NCBI RefSeq assembly: GCF_000004195.4
Contig: NC_030677.2
Location: 68,100,222-68,164,221, forward strand
DNA length: 64,000 nt
Direction of reading: 5' to 3'
Source of the DNA: Xenopus tropicalis
Taxonomy: Eukaryota > Chordata > Amphibia > Anura > Pipidae
Shown here: piece by piece, positions 33,790 through 46,398 of the stretch
How positions within the stretch are numbered: position 1 is the stretch's first letter
Layout: each line of letters starts with the position of its first letter
Translations under genes and position numbers: made by a program
Notes under the pieces: model-generated
What the model was told of the DNA's origin: nothing
The model's database searches: none
Seen by the model: only the letters and a program-made list of their open reading frames with translations

Positions 33790-34099
33790 CAGATATGGGA
33801 CCTGTTATACAGAATGCTCAAGACCTGGTGTTTTCTGGATAAAGGGTTTTTCCATAATTTGGATCTCCATTCCTTACGTCTCCTAGAAAAAAATAATTTA
33901 AACATTCAATAAATCCAGTAGTTTCTTTGCCTCCAATAAGGATTTATTATATCTTAGTTGGGAACAAATACAAGGTACTGTTTTATTATTACAGAGAAAA
34001 AATAAATAATTTGTAAAAATGTCTATGGAAAAATGCCTTCCCGTAATTTGGAACTTTCTGGATAATGAGTTTCCAGTAATGGATCCCATACTTACATAA
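33790..34099. mobile_element. GTATAGGACCTGTTATCCAGAATGCTC-family MITE
   Basis: The left end ATATGGGACCTGTTATACAGAATGC and right end TTTCCAGTAATGGATCCCATAC are inverted relatives. The interior includes CAATAAGGATTTATTATATC and AAGGTACTGTTTTATTATTACA, shared with copies at 40056, 42388 (reversed) and 46017. Confidence 0.82.
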
Positions 34100-34797
34100 A
34101 TTCCAGTTCTGTAACAATTCTCAGCATCTTTGTTGTAGTTTTGCAGCCTAGTGAACTAGTAGTTGTACCTCTGTAATAGCCAAAGCAGTGAAATTGCCTT
34201 GTTCTAGTCTATATTAAACATACTATTAGCTCTGCATAAGAATACAATATTCTATCATAAAGCATAACAGTCTGGGATTGCAAACTTTTTTGTTTCATAT
34301 TATGTTTTTCTACTAAGGCAAATACTTAAGTATTGGAGACAGTCTCTAAAAATGATAACATTGTTAGATGGGCATCTGAACGGCACAGTTCTTAATGTTA
34401 GTAAGTACTCTGGAAAAAAAAACATATTAGGATTTGATGTGTATGATAAAATGTGGTTACTCAGCTGGCCGATTATGCTATTGATCTCTGAACTATTGAA
34501 CTGTTATGTATACAAAGATCATTTGAAGAAAAATCTCATGGACTATTGAATTTTAACTGCTCCAGTTTTCTCATTTCTTCCTTCAGCAAAAGTCTCCCAG
34601 GCAACACAAGTTAAAGAATTTGCTGGAGGGGATGCTTTACTTTCAAGATGTATTCCCTTCTTAGCGCACATATCAAAGAAATTAAAATAAGCACACAAAA
34701 AGGATTTCGAAAAGCTGTTTTGAAATAGATTTTGGATTAAACAGCAGACTGCTTGATACATTTCTAAAATCATATTTCACACAATCAATTCTTTTAA

Positions 34798-34803
<6 letters not shown>

Positions 34804-34847
<44 letters not shown>

Positions 34848-34848
34848 T
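34804..34848. repeat. (TA)n followed by (CA)n microsatellite
   Basis: About 19 TA units, then CACACACACA-like sequence. Confidence 0.95.
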
Positions 34849-34999
34849 AATATTTCCTTCTTTCTCAGTCTGTATATACATGGCGATTAGCTTTGACATT
34901 TATTTATCTGAAACACACCAAAACTTTGTTTCTTTTTTTTTTTGGGGTGGGAAGCACTACACTATGTCACTTTATGTCATTCACTTAAGTCATACACCA

Positions 35000-35390
35000 A
35001 GCGGCAGATTTATGAAAACTCTAACTTTTGTCATTTTTCTGACATTTACTAAAAAGTCTGAACTGAAACAGTCCGCGTGGAAAAAGGTTGCAGAAAAGTT
35101 GCTAAACTGCCACTTTTTTGACTTGCTGCAACTGAAACCTATTCTTTTTCAAATTGTCACACAAAAGACACTGCTGATCAAAAAACTTCTAATGTTTCGA
35201 AGCAAAGAAGGATCCGCCAGGGAAGAGAAGGGACATCTGCCATTGACTTCTACATAATGTGGATAGGTTTTAGCTGGTGAATTGTCTGATTTGGATTTTT
35301 AGCTGTTTTGTTGCATAGCAATTCTCGAAAAACTCCTAAAAAAATCTAAATTAAAAAAAAAAATCTGACCGTTAGTAAATGGCCACCCAG
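35000..35390. mobile_element. Probable MITE GGCAGATTTATGAAAA...TTAGTAAATGGCCACC
   Basis: The start GCGGCAGATTTATGAAAACTC and end CCGTTAGTAAATGGCCACC resemble the TTTACTAA-type termini of other elements here. The open frame at 34880-35257 spans it and has no known domain. Confidence 0.45.
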
Positions 35391-36795
35391 AAGTTTACTT
35401 CATTCTGCTGCTTAATTTGAAATGCTTCCCAAAAAGTTTCTGGCATTTGGGTTTGAGGACTAGAGTTCTCCTGCAGGTTTAGGCTATATTTTGCATATTG
35501 GGTTAGAATGCTGAAACAAAAAATGTTCCAGTGCTTCCTGAAGTAACTGCAGTTTTCTCATTTATAGCACAAAAGAGAGTGAAGCCAAGCCCTGATTATA
35601 GAGTCTGCTGTATGACTTGTCTTCACTTCATGACATGGCCGTATAAATTTTAACTCATTCCTGCATGCCTAATTTTTCTGTATGAGCAAGCTAGTGAGCA
35701 AGTACACAAGCATGTGCATGGGGGGGGGGGGGGCGAATACAGCTGAGGTTGATGGTCGTGGACCCTGAAAAGATCCTTGCTAGGGACCTACCTAGGTCAT
35801 TTTCTCTATACATAACATTTCAGCTCCTTGAGTCACCTAAGCGTTACTGTGCGAGGAAAAAAAACGACAATTGACTTCAATGCATTTGGCATGTGAAAAA
35901 AACCCCATTGACATGGTCTTAACATGAGAAAAAAACTCAAGAAAAAACAACCACTGTAATACGATACTATCATTTATTGCTAGTAAACACTCACACATAT
36001 TTTAATTTTTATAGAAGGTTCCCCACTGATTCCAGGCATCTGTGCTCTTTTTACAGTGCTCACATGTGTGACATGATCGGCACATAACTAACATGACTCC
36101 CTTTACAATCATATCATGTGGGGGGCTCCAAAGGTGCTCAACATAAACAGTAACAGAAAATGAAGTGGTAGCCATATGATACTTGGCCTTCATTTGAGTT
36201 CATTATGAGTAGGGGTGCCACAAACATTTTGCAAGTTTTTGTATGTGTGGGCATAAATCATGTTGATTCTGTCATTTGTGATACTGTATCTGTTGTCTTT
36301 AACTTTAAATGGATGAAGCTGATCATTATGTGAAAGCAACATGAATTATAAAATAAATGTAGCGACCCAAGAAATGCTCATCCCTCATCAAGTGCTGCTC
36401 TGTTACACACAGATTTGATATGTTAAACAGAGGAAGCCATTCCTATGAAGCTGGAAAATGAATGGAAGGTCTATACCCTGGAGACAAGTTTACATATTTT
36501 GCAGAATGTAGATAGAAGGGCTTTACCTTTATTAAAACACTGTGTTTACCACCAGACTTCTGAGAAAATATGCCTGAAGCTATTATTGTATCTATCGACT
36601 ACATGGGATTGAAATGGACATGGCTGCTTTTCCCAGGTGGATAGAAAAGTCCAATATGTGAAGCAGAGTTCAAGCTCAGAGAAATCTCACAAAGGGACTT
36701 TACAACCATGTCCACTGCCAAGTGTGATGAGAGAACAAAACCATATGTAAAAATGTCACTCCATAATTTTATCAAGATAGAAAATAGTTTCTAAT
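35391..36795. other. Noncoding sequence with a G-run and a MITE scrap
   Basis: A G12-14 run lies at about 35720-35733. At about 35848-35960 GACTTCAATGCATTTGGCATG and AAAAAAACCCCATTGAC resemble interior TAGTGATGAG-family sequence. The rest is unrecognised. Confidence 0.4.
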
Positions 36796-37157
36796 TAGTC
36801 ATGAGAGAATGTTTTTGCCAGTTATGTATTTGCTGCGAAATTCCGCATTGGTGAATTTTTTTTGCAAAAGTGCCGCAAAAATTCACTGTGAAAAAAAATT
36901 CACTGAGAAAAACACCCATTGATTGCAATGTATTTGGAGTGAGAAAAAATTCACGGTCACATAAAAAAGGTGTGGTTGAATAAAAAAAAAGTAGCAGCCG
37001 TTTCAAAAAAAGCTGCAGTGACATCAGAAAAATTGCTCACGTAAAATAATTTGAGGGATAACTGCATTTCGTTAATTTTTTTGCCTTTTGGTGAATTTTT
37101 CAGCAGTATTGCAAATTTTTTCTGTTATGTGAAACGGGGCAGATTTGCTCATCATTA
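36796..37157 (-). mobile_element. hAT-like MITE (TAGTGATGAG family), complete, 8-bp TSD
   Basis: It starts TAGTCATGAGAGAATGTTTTTG and ends GGGGCAGATTTGCTCATCATTA. The flanks TTTCTAAT and TTTCTAGT match at 7 of 8 positions. Confidence 0.87.
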
Positions 37158-40053
37158 TTTCTAGTCATTGGTACATGCATTTATTTCACATTTACAAAAG
37201 CTGTGAATTGAGCAAAGCCTCTTGGACACTCACATATCAACCATTAGATTGTAAGTTCTTGTGGGTGCCCAGCAAACATTTGTACAATATGTCCCACAGG
37301 TTATACCCAGTGACCATTGTCTCTTGACCTGTGGTGGAGCTCCTGCTTTATTCAGGAAGCAAGTTATATATAAATATATATACTTATATATAGTCCAACA
37401 TATGGTGCACACCAGTGGTAGGAGAATCATTGTAGGGTGCAAGGTACTCAAATATATATATGGCAAAAAAGGGAAAGTTGTGCTCACCACTCATTGTGGG
37501 GGTGCAATTTAGACATTCTGTACATTAAGTTACCAAGACATGTTCCCCCTTTAAGCAAAATCAGGATTGTTTGTTTATATTTTGCAATTTACTTCAAGCT
37601 GGCCAACTACAGCATCCTATATATATTGAGATATATATACAGTATAGTATAAATGTGTGTGTGTGTTTTTTTAGCTCATGCTTTTGTAAATCTATCAGCT
37701 TGTCCCCATTAAAAGAACTCACAAACAAGCTAACAATCAAGGTAAATATATAAATTCCATAAAATACCTTAGGGTTGCACATTGCTTTGAATTTTGCAAT
37801 TAACACATATGTATGGCTAAAGTAAGGATGGTAGATAGGTATAGCAGCAGCTTCTTGTTGGAATGAGAAAACAGGGACTGTACATATTTGTAAAGAACGC
37901 CCTGTATTTCATTGTCATTTCAGAATATCTCACGGAAGGCTGTAGCACCTTTAACAGACACGGAGATTCCAATTTCATTGCATCTAAATTGATCTCTTAA
38001 GGAAAAAAATTCTGTGGAGCAATATTTTACATTATGACAATGACATATAACTTAGGAGAGATAGGGATGAGAAAGTGCAGTGCTTTATTAGTCCATGCAT
38101 TGTAAACCATCTTAGGAAGTGCTTAAGTCTGATAAAGCTGCCAAGTTCGAGACACTTTGGCCAGGCTATAAGTCTTTCTGCAGTCCTTTGGGCCACTTGG
38201 AATGAAAGCTACCATCTTGCTGTCACTGTCATGTTGCCTAGCAAGTCTCTAAAGCTCTGTTTGTTGTTTCATTTTGTTCTATGTCTCCCTTAGGAAATTC
38301 TTCATTTTAATATAAATTGAGCTCTTCATCTTACAATAGCACAAATCATGGATGGAACACTCTTCCAGTATGACTATAGAGGATGCATACCAATGTATTT
38401 TAGATCAGAAAAAGCAAAAAATACACAAAGGGTTGTTGAAAGATAAGATAAAATAATTACATTTGTCATTCTACTGGTTGTGGGATGCTAATCCTTTGTA
38501 TGTAACCTGTGTATTACTTATAAATCGAACCTATTAATGTGATTACCAGATTGTGCTGGATAGAAATGCTGCCAATTTAATCCTAGTCTAAACACTTGAG
38601 AAAAGCTGTCCAGGCCATTTGTCACCCAGGGGCAAATTTTCTGTCCTGTGGGTGACAATGAGCCATACATTCTTCTCTGAATCTATTAGAATCACTGCAA
38701 GTAAAACACATTTTGAGATCCCCTTTAATCATGTGAAAATGCAGAGAAGGCATTTTCATGTAATTAACCAGGATCACTGCATATAAAGTGTTTTACATTT
38801 CATGATTCCAATTGATTCAATTCCAATCACCCCCATTGTCACCAATGGGAGGAGATTTCCCACAGGCGGCAAACCTCCTCATCTGTTTTTGTTCTCAAAA
38901 AGAACAGTTTGGGAAAGAACTTCAGTGTTTAAACAGCAAAACATTAGTCAGTAAAAGCAAAATACTGCCCATTGACTGGTTTGATAAGATCCAGTGTGAC
39001 CAAAGGCTTTGTGATGATAAACCTGTCTGGCTGGTATTGTGGGGTTTGTAGTCCTCCATTGGTTAGGTGCCAGTGCAATTGGTTTATTTTAGTTGGAGTA
39101 TGGTTTGCACGTGGCTAGTGATTGATTAAGAACTTAAGAATGCTTTTGGGTTAATTTTTATTAAACTATAAGTTATAAAATGAAAGCTTAGATCTGATTG
39201 GTTGCCAAGGCTTACCAAATTTGTGCAATTATACCCTAATGAAGAGCTTAAGACAGGAGAATTAGGGCTAAAATTGTAAGGTTAGCATTGTGTTAGCCAG
39301 AAATAAGTGGCATAGGCTTTATAATTGTTGCTTGATTAAAATGAATAGGTAGGTCCATACAGCTAATGCAGAAAATGAACTTATGTCAATTCTGTTCTTG
39401 TGCCAAGACTCTCTCTTTCTGCCCCTTTGTTGTCTTTGTAACTTTCTCGCTTTATGTGTATATGTGTTTGTTTTCATTGTTTACAACACAGAACCAAGTC
39501 ATCATTAAAAACTTCATTTGAAGTGATATAACAGGCAGCATCAAGCACTAGCCCAAGGCACTATCTGCCAGTAACTACATTTTGTGGCAAATTGCTTTGA
39601 GAATTCTGATGACATGGACCTAGAGCACCAGTTATTGACTAATAGTGGTTCATCTGGATGTAGAGCTCTCCTGTCTAACAAGGAAACACTAGAGATCTTT
39701 ATTTAGTCATTGAGCTTGGTCCCTAGACATCTGCGCAGCTGTGTATCTACTTACCAATCAACATATCAAAAGCTTTAGAACCAATTTTTAGCAGAATTGG
39801 AACTGGGAATGGTGCAAAGATACTGCATCTAAAACACAGATAAAGCAAAATTAGGCTCATAATACTATCATATATCAGTATAGAAATGGTTTAGAGTGTT
39901 CCTTCTGAAAAAATGTTACATTTTTCTCTAGTAATTTCACTTCATACCAAACAAATGTTTTACTTATTTTTAACACACAGTGAGGCATTTAAAAATGAGT
40001 GTCATCCTTAATACAATGTTAAATCAGGATGGATACTTTTGGATAGATTCGTT
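37158..40053. other. Mostly unrecognised noncoding sequence
   Basis: About 37246-37300 (ATTGTAAGTTCTTGTGGGTG) resembles a LINE/SINE tail. TA-rich microsatellites lie at 37360-37395 and 37618-37645. At 38615-38885 GTGGGTGACAATGAGCC and CCATTGTCACCAATGGGAGG may be a very decayed palindromic MITE. About 37890-38010 is a possible conserved block. No gene was recognised. Confidence 0.35.
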
Positions 40054-40055
40054 AT

Positions 40056-40388
40056 ACAGGTATAGGACCCGTTATCCAGAATGCTCGGGACCAAGGGTAT
40101 TCCGGATAAGGGATCTTTCCGTAATTTGGATCTTCATACCTTAAAACTGCTAAAAAAAATCAATAAAACATTAATTAACCCCAATAGGATTCTTTTGCAT
40201 CCAATAAGGATTATTTATATCTTAGTTGGGATCAATTACAAGGAACTGTTTTATTACTACAGAGAAAAAGGAAATCAGCTTTTAAATTCTGAATTATTTG
40301 ATTAAAATGGAGTCTATGGGAGACAGGCTTTCTGTAATTCGGAGCTTTTTGAATAACGGGTTTCCGGATAAGGGGTCCGATACCTGTA
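40056..40388. mobile_element. GTATAGGACCCGTTATCCAGAATGCTC MITE, complete, TA-flanked
   Basis: It starts CAGGTATAGGACCCGTTATCC and ends GGATAAGGGGTCCGATACCTG, with TA at both borders. The ends are inverted copies for about 25 bp. TA flanks suggest a Tc1/mariner-type target, although other superfamilies also use TA. Confidence 0.87.
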
Positions 40389-40399
40389 CTGATGCTATG

Positions 40400-40690
40400 G
40401 GGGTAATTTACTATCCATCAAATTTTTATTTTCCTGATTTGGATTTTTAGCGCTAAAAGTCACAGGAAAAAAAGTTGCTTCTTTTCGAGATTTACTAGTC
40501 AAAATGGCTTAAAATCCAAATCCGACAATTCGCCATTTATAACTTGCCGAGATCATGTAGAAGTCAAAGGCAGATGTACCCTGGAAGATCCTTCTCTTGC
40601 CTCAAATTAGAGTTCAAATTTTTGACGCTGTATTTTTGTGCGACAATTTGAAAAAGTTGCAGTTTTCATGCAACAAGTTGATAAATGTCT
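40400..40690. mobile_element. Possible decayed TTTACTA-type MITE
   Basis: GGGGGTAATTTACTATCCATC and GAGATCATGTAGAAGTCAAAGGCAGATG resemble motifs in the elements at 27120 and 35000. No right end is visible. Confidence 0.35.
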
Positions 40691-41699
40691 AATTTTCATG
40701 AGAATGAATAACACAGTGGGACACAGACTGTTTAAGAACAGGTGTGGTAAAGGAAAGTTTGTATTACATATATTTGAATTTAGTACATTAGAGTGCAATG
40801 TCCTCCTGAGGCCCAGTGTCTTGGTTTGACACATCAGAAGCCTGATATAAATTTCATTTCCTTCATTATCTTATAATACACTTTATCAGAATTATGTTCA
40901 ATATATGTTAAATCTATTTAACTAGACTTTAAAGTTCTAGTACAATGAACAAAGTATACTGAATAAGTCAGACATGTAATTCCCCTGTTCTCTGGTCCCT
41001 TTTTAATAAGCAAATTGATCCACCTCAGTCTGAAACAAATTAAATCATGCCTACAATCTCAGAGATACAAAGGTTATCTACATCATCAAAAAATGGGGAC
41101 AAAAAACATTCTTCTGCACTTTGCACCCTGCCTTTCATGCTTGTTTAATTGCACATGATTTCTGGGCACAGATGTGGTATTGAACACTGTACTAACTGTA
41201 AATAGACTCACTTTACACAGAATTGGGCATTTACCTATGCACATATCTACACTTATGACAAAAAAGTTTGCATTTATGCCTGAAAACGGTGGGAAATTGT
41301 AGTAAAACAGAGCAGTCTTATTTTACACCATATGGCGTATTCACTTAGATAGAAGACTTAGATAAAAATGGTTAGCAAGACATAGGAAACAGTTTCTGAT
41401 TTCTGGTTTAATTTAGTAACAGGAAATTTTGGCATGATAGTATCCTTTCTTGTTACACTTTTATCCTTACATACTATATCGTTAGTATACAGAGCTATCC
41501 TGCTATGTATATATGTACATAGTAGGATTATAGCAGGATTAAATCTTTATGCAAAGGAAATGTTGAGCTCTCACTAAGAAGGGCAGTTGTGGCAGAGTGC
41601 TGGATCCGGTTACTTCAGGGTTAGCTGATATCTTTCCAAATGCACCATTGCTTCCAATAGGTAGCTTTAGTTTGGGATTAATCTTAAACAACTCATAAG
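40691..41699. other. Unrecognised noncoding sequence
   Basis: AT-rich, without recognisable repeat ends or convincing coding potential. Confidence 0.4.
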
Positions 41700-41707
41700 C
41701 CATAGAC

Positions 41708-42015
41708 CAGTGATCCCCAACCAGTGGCTCGTGAGCAACATGTTGCTCCCCAACCCCTTGGATGTTGCTCCCAGTGGCCTCAAAACAGGTGCTTATTTTT
41801 AAATTTCTGGTAAGGGGGCAAGTTTTGGTTGCATAAAAACCAAGTATAATGCCATACAGAGCCTCCTGTAGGCTGCCAGTCCACATAGGGACTATTAAGT
41901 AACCAATAATAGCTCTTATTTGCACCCCCAGGAACATTTTTTCATGCTTGTGTTGCTCCCTAACACATTTTCCATTTGAATGTGGCTCACGGGTATAAAA
42001 GGTTGGGGATCCCTG
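41708..42015. mobile_element. hAT element CAGTGATCCCCAACC...GGTTGGGGATCCCTG, complete
   Basis: TIRs CAGTGATCCCCAACC and GGTTGGGGATCCCTG are near-perfect inverted copies. The flanking CCATAGAC is duplicated exactly (41700-41707 and 42016-42023). It is 308 bp long and therefore non-autonomous. The 206-codon minus-strand frame at 41539-42159 simply crosses it. Confidence 0.95.
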
Positions 42016-42387
42016 CCATAGACCCTGCAAATTTGCCAAGGCATAATACAAATTGTGAAAATATCTGATCTGCTCTGCATCATTTAGAGCAAATGACTCC
42101 ACTGCAGAAGTGCTAGTGACCCACCCTACAAAACCTGAGAGTGGTGAAACTGACCACACTTTCCCTCCATCACTATGGCTGGCACATTAAAGGCTACTAA
42201 AATATAAAAAGCCCTACTGTTTAGCCTACTACAATTGGTGAGGTTGATGTGGATCAAGGGCAGGAACTAAACTAACTCATAGCCAGATAGGGGAATTAGT
42301 TACAATTTGCCAAAATGCAAGTTTACCACAACAATACCCCTGGTAAATATATGAAACTCTGGAAATCATATTTTTATACAGACATGA

Positions 42388-42510
42388 CATTTCCTTTTTC
42401 TCTGTAATAATAAAACCGTACCTTGTACTTGACTATAACTAAGATAAAATGAATCCTTTAGGGTGGCAAAACAAACCTATTGGATTTATTTAATGGTTAC
42501 TTTATGTTTT
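42388..42510. mobile_element. Internal fragment of the GTATAGGACC MITE, reversed
   Basis: TTTCCTTTTTCTCTGTAATA, AACCGTACCTTGTACTTGAC and AACCTATTGGATTTA are the reverse complement of the interior of the copies at 33790 and 40056. Neither end is present. Confidence 0.75.
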
Positions 42511-42824
42511 TAGTAGAACCTGTACTTTATTAGCTTTAAATGTGCCCCTACATGTAACAAAGTAAACTGATGCTGGGAGTACTTTTTGGTAGATAAACAA
42601 GACTTTTAAGACAGTTACCCAAGAGCCAGTTAGAAGCCAAGCCAGATAGCTCCAGGGATGGCTAATAGAAATCCCTTACTTTATTTACAAATGAGCTCTT
42701 TACACTATAATGTGTTTGGTGGTGACAATAGCTAGTATTTCTACAGCTGTTTTGGGCCCATCCAACCCATTCACTCTCATTCAGTCCTCCAAACATGTGC
42801 TGCAAACTGACATCAGTTTGTGTA

Positions 42825-43210
42825 AGGGTGGCACATTCAGATTTTAGTCCGATGAACGTTCGGATATTGATTCTACATTTAAGTGCAATGATTTGAAACT
42901 ACCATTCAGGTTGAAATTGTAGGATAAAGTACCAAAAATAAGAAAACAGAGGATGTTCTCAACATGAAATAGTTGGCAGACACCAATCGTGTAAAATTTG
43001 CTCCCACTGTAGGTCCCTCATGGATATCGTCCGATACATGTGCCGATTTTATCGTTATTCAACCAAAATTTTCTAACCTGACCAATCGACTAAATGACCA
43101 ATCACCATGGTACAAAAATTATCGGGACAGTAATTTGAAGCCCACACATGGTCCAAATGTCATTTGAAATTAGGTTTCATATGATTATATTGGTGCGTGT
43201 ATGGCCAGCT
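42825..43210. mobile_element. Decayed GTGGCCATACACG-family MITE
   Basis: GGGTGGCACATTCAGATTTT at the left and TTGGTGCGTGTATGGCCAGCTTA at the right mark the ends. The interior has CCAAAATTTTCTAACCTGACC, as in the intact copies. Confidence 0.7.
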
Positions 43211-45119
43211 TAAGACTGGTACCATCTTGTTGCCTTTAAACCCTTTCTGTGTTGATCTAGTGATCTATCTGCATGTTAAAACGTGGCACAAAATTTATGA
43301 AAGAAACCCAGAAACTTGTACAGTGCTGACACAAGGATGCTATGGTGTCAGGGCTATAGATAATACGTTGTCTGGCAGATAAACAATTAAACAACAGGAG
43401 GTGTCCCCTGCTCTGAGAATATAGTCAGAGCTTAGTAAAGATAAGTCCCTTTGCAGGGAGCAGGGGTGGTGTCACTATATTATAGCATCATCCTAAACTG
43501 TAGCATTACATTACCTCTCTTGTTCTCAGTTCCTTTAACAGTTTCCCCTATAAAAGTGCATTGTGCATAACAGCCAGATTATACGCCTATGTAAAAATGA
43601 AAAAAAGCCTCTGTCAAAATTTTGTAACATTCCAGACAGATTTTACAGGGATAGGAAAACAGACAAATATCAATCTGGTTTATTCAGTAAATTCAGTTGT
43701 CATCAATTTTCCCCTAATTTTTCTCCAAATATAAAGCAGCTATATATTGACAACACATGTGACAAGACAAGGGTAAACAAGTCATTTCAACATATCAGCC
43801 AGCACTTGCAGGGCTGACTACACTTAAGTTTCTTACACAATCTAGGCGCTGTTTGCAGATATGTTCTTCTTTCATTTATCACAGCAAAACCTCAGTTGTA
43901 CAGATCATCATGGAAAATGAAAGCAATTTACAGTATCGACATGAAAGAAGCTAAACTTCTGGGGAAGACCTTCGATGTGAATCATTTCCACAACTTGAAA
44001 GAATGTTGACATATAATTCTGGAATTAATTTCTCCAGCATTCCACAATGGGTCAGTCAAAGGTAAATCTGGTTCTACACCCTCCCTCACCCCCCAGCCAC
44101 CATATCTGGAGTTGTTTATCAATATGGTTAAAGGGAAATTGATTTTACCTCTCCTTTTCGACGCAGACAATATAAACCTTATGCATAAGATATGCTGATA
44201 ACTATAATAACAATGATTCTAATCTAAAGATGGCATTTATCTTTTTAAATGTTTCCAACATTTGTACAAGCCAATGGGATGAATAATGGTAGTACATAAG
44301 TAAGAGGTTTTATATCAAATAATATGTCAGATGAAGCACATCTTTATGTAATTTATTGGTACATTCAAGGGATCAAAGCCATAATGATGTAGTTTATATA
44401 CACTGTCCATATTTTAAGTCCAATACTACATTATTGTAGTCACAATTGTGTCTGTTTTGAATCATTACATAATTAATTTTGTAACACAGCTTTAAAAAGC
44501 CTTTAAACTAATGTCAGGTATGGCATTCGCCTGTTACCGCTGCCTTTCATTGACCTGTCACAAATGGTGCCATTCATGTCAATAGCTGGGCACTGGTGGA
44601 GCAAAGACCACAAGTGAAATTAGCGTAATTTTGTACTGGCAACAAAACTGTATCCAAATATGGATTTTCTATAAAATATTAAAAAAAATTTGCAGTAAAT
44701 AAAGTTTCATTTTTTTATGCATGTATCATCTGTGCAGTGTGCCTTATGGAGACATAATATACAGTTTTTATAAAATCTAAGTATAACTATATAAATTATA
44801 TAACTATAGCGTATTTTAGTAGAAAAAGTGGAATAATTAAGGGGCCCATTTGACTGCAATATTTTTTTCCACCAATTTAAAATTGACAAAACTTTATTTT
44901 TCCAAAGATGTGTTTGTATATTCCAATGTAATATTTTTATACACTATGAAATGCTTGCCATATGTCTAAAAAAACAGCTTGATAATAACGAAGAAATGAT
45001 CATAAGCCTATGAGCCTCCAGATCCTGCCACTGCAGATCTACCAAATGCTGCACACTCACTGCCTTCTACAGCCTGATCATTACAGCAAGCAACATTAGA
45101 CTTGAGGTCCCCAAACACT
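43211..45119. other. Unrecognised noncoding sequence
   Basis: About 43390-43480 holds a loose inverted pair (GGTGTCCCCTGCTC, GAGCAGGGGTGGTGTC). About 43850-44060 looks like a possible conserved block. No gene was recognised. Confidence 0.35.
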
Positions 45120-45398
45120 GAAAGATCGACTTGTCGCATGGTGAGGTTACCAAAAAAGCAGATCTTTCCCCAATATGCCCACCTTGAGGTGGTCAAGATT
45201 GGGTTATTTGGTCCAAGCTATGAAGGCTGTTGGATTAAGGGCCGCATCAACATGCATATCTGGTCCTCTATCTGACAGGCAACTCAAACCTGCACGATCA
45301 GCATTTGCACGATTTTTGGGCAGATATCAGTCGGGTAGGACCATCAGAGGGCCCCATACATTGTCTGCAGTTTGAATGGCATGTTTAGGGTCACCTTT
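45120..45398. mobile_element. Decayed GTGGCC-type MITE
   Basis: It carries CCCCAATATGCCCACCTTGAGG and AAGGGCCGCATCAACATGC and ends GAGGGCCCCATACATTG. This is a longer subtype than the 24409 copy. The short frames at 45008-45375 lie within it. Confidence 0.65.
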
Positions 45399-46016
45399 AA
45401 TCATTTGCACAGCCCCAGTCAGATGAGCCAAGAAGCAACAAACTGCAAAGAAAAGCAGGGCTGTTTTTTCTGTTCTTTTGTCATGGGACGATTGGGGCTG
45501 TACCACAAAAACACTGGAGAGCCACAATTTTTAGTTTGTTGATTTTTAAGATTACTTTAAACATTCACTTTAGAAAGTGTAAATCTCTTAACCCTGAAAT
45601 ACAATTTACACTAATGAGATTTGACCCTACATTTACAGAGGGGCCAATGTATTTATTTCCCCATTTATGTTTTGCCGTGACCATGCGAATGAATAAATCA
45701 GAGGTATATATTTCTCATTAATTATTAGTGGGCACCAAATGACCTATGGCCTCATAATGCAACATAAACAAACACTCTTTAACTTGTGGCCTTTTACTGG
45801 TCTTTGTGTAAGTAAACTAAATTTACTCTTTTACTGCAGGGAAAAACTGACCCTTTCACTGACCGTGTCACAGAAGGAATTTATAAACAATGACCCTCAA
45901 GCGTTTTTTACTATAAAAGTAGACTCAGATCAGATCAGAATCAGATAGACAAGAGACTGGATTGTTGACCTGTATTTCTTCAGATATATACAACAAAGAT
46001 GCAGAGTATTATTATT
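45399..46016. other. Unrecognised noncoding sequence
   Basis: No repeat end or gene recognised. Confidence 0.4.
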
Positions 46017-46227
46017 ATATGTATGGGACCTATTAACCAAAATGCTCAGTACCAGGGGTTTTCCAGATCTTTCTGTAATATAGGTCCTCATTCCTTAAGT
46101 CTCTCAAAAATTATTTAAACATTGAATAAATCTAATAGGATTGTTTTTCTCACAAAAATGATTAATTATATATTATTCGAGATCAAGTACAAGGTACTGT
46201 TTTATTATTACAAAGAAAAACGTACAA
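46017..46227. mobile_element. GTATAGGACC-family MITE, right end replaced
   Basis: It starts GTATGGGACCTATTAACCAAAATGC and proceeds as in the other copies to GGTACTGTTTTATTATTACAAAG, then switches abruptly to a GC-rich element. Confidence 0.75.
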
Positions 46228-46395
46228 GCAACTCCCAAGGCAAGTTCCGCGTTTTTGGGGAAATCGCGGCGCCGCGTATGCCAATCTGACTGGCGATTTA
46301 CATTCTCGCCGGTGGGATGGCATTTCGGGGTGATTAGTCGCCCGTGACAAGGGAGATTTATCGTGGGCGACTAATCTCCCCGTGTGCCAGAGCCC
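46228..46395. mobile_element. GC-rich palindromic MITE fragment (GATTAGTCGCC type)
   Basis: GATTAGTCGCCCGTGAC, inverted as GGGCGACTAATCTCC, lies at its right half. GGCGCCGCGTATGCC is inside, and it ends CACGTGTGCCAGAGCCC-like sequence before TTA (46396-46398). The strong GC and CpG content contrasts with the AT-rich MITE to its left. The left end is missing. Confidence 0.7.
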
Positions 46396-46398
46396 TTA

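Noticed and set aside
41539..42159. 206-codon minus-strand frame
   Set aside because: Most of it lies in a 308-bp hAT MITE with perfect 8-bp duplication, and no protein family is recognisable.
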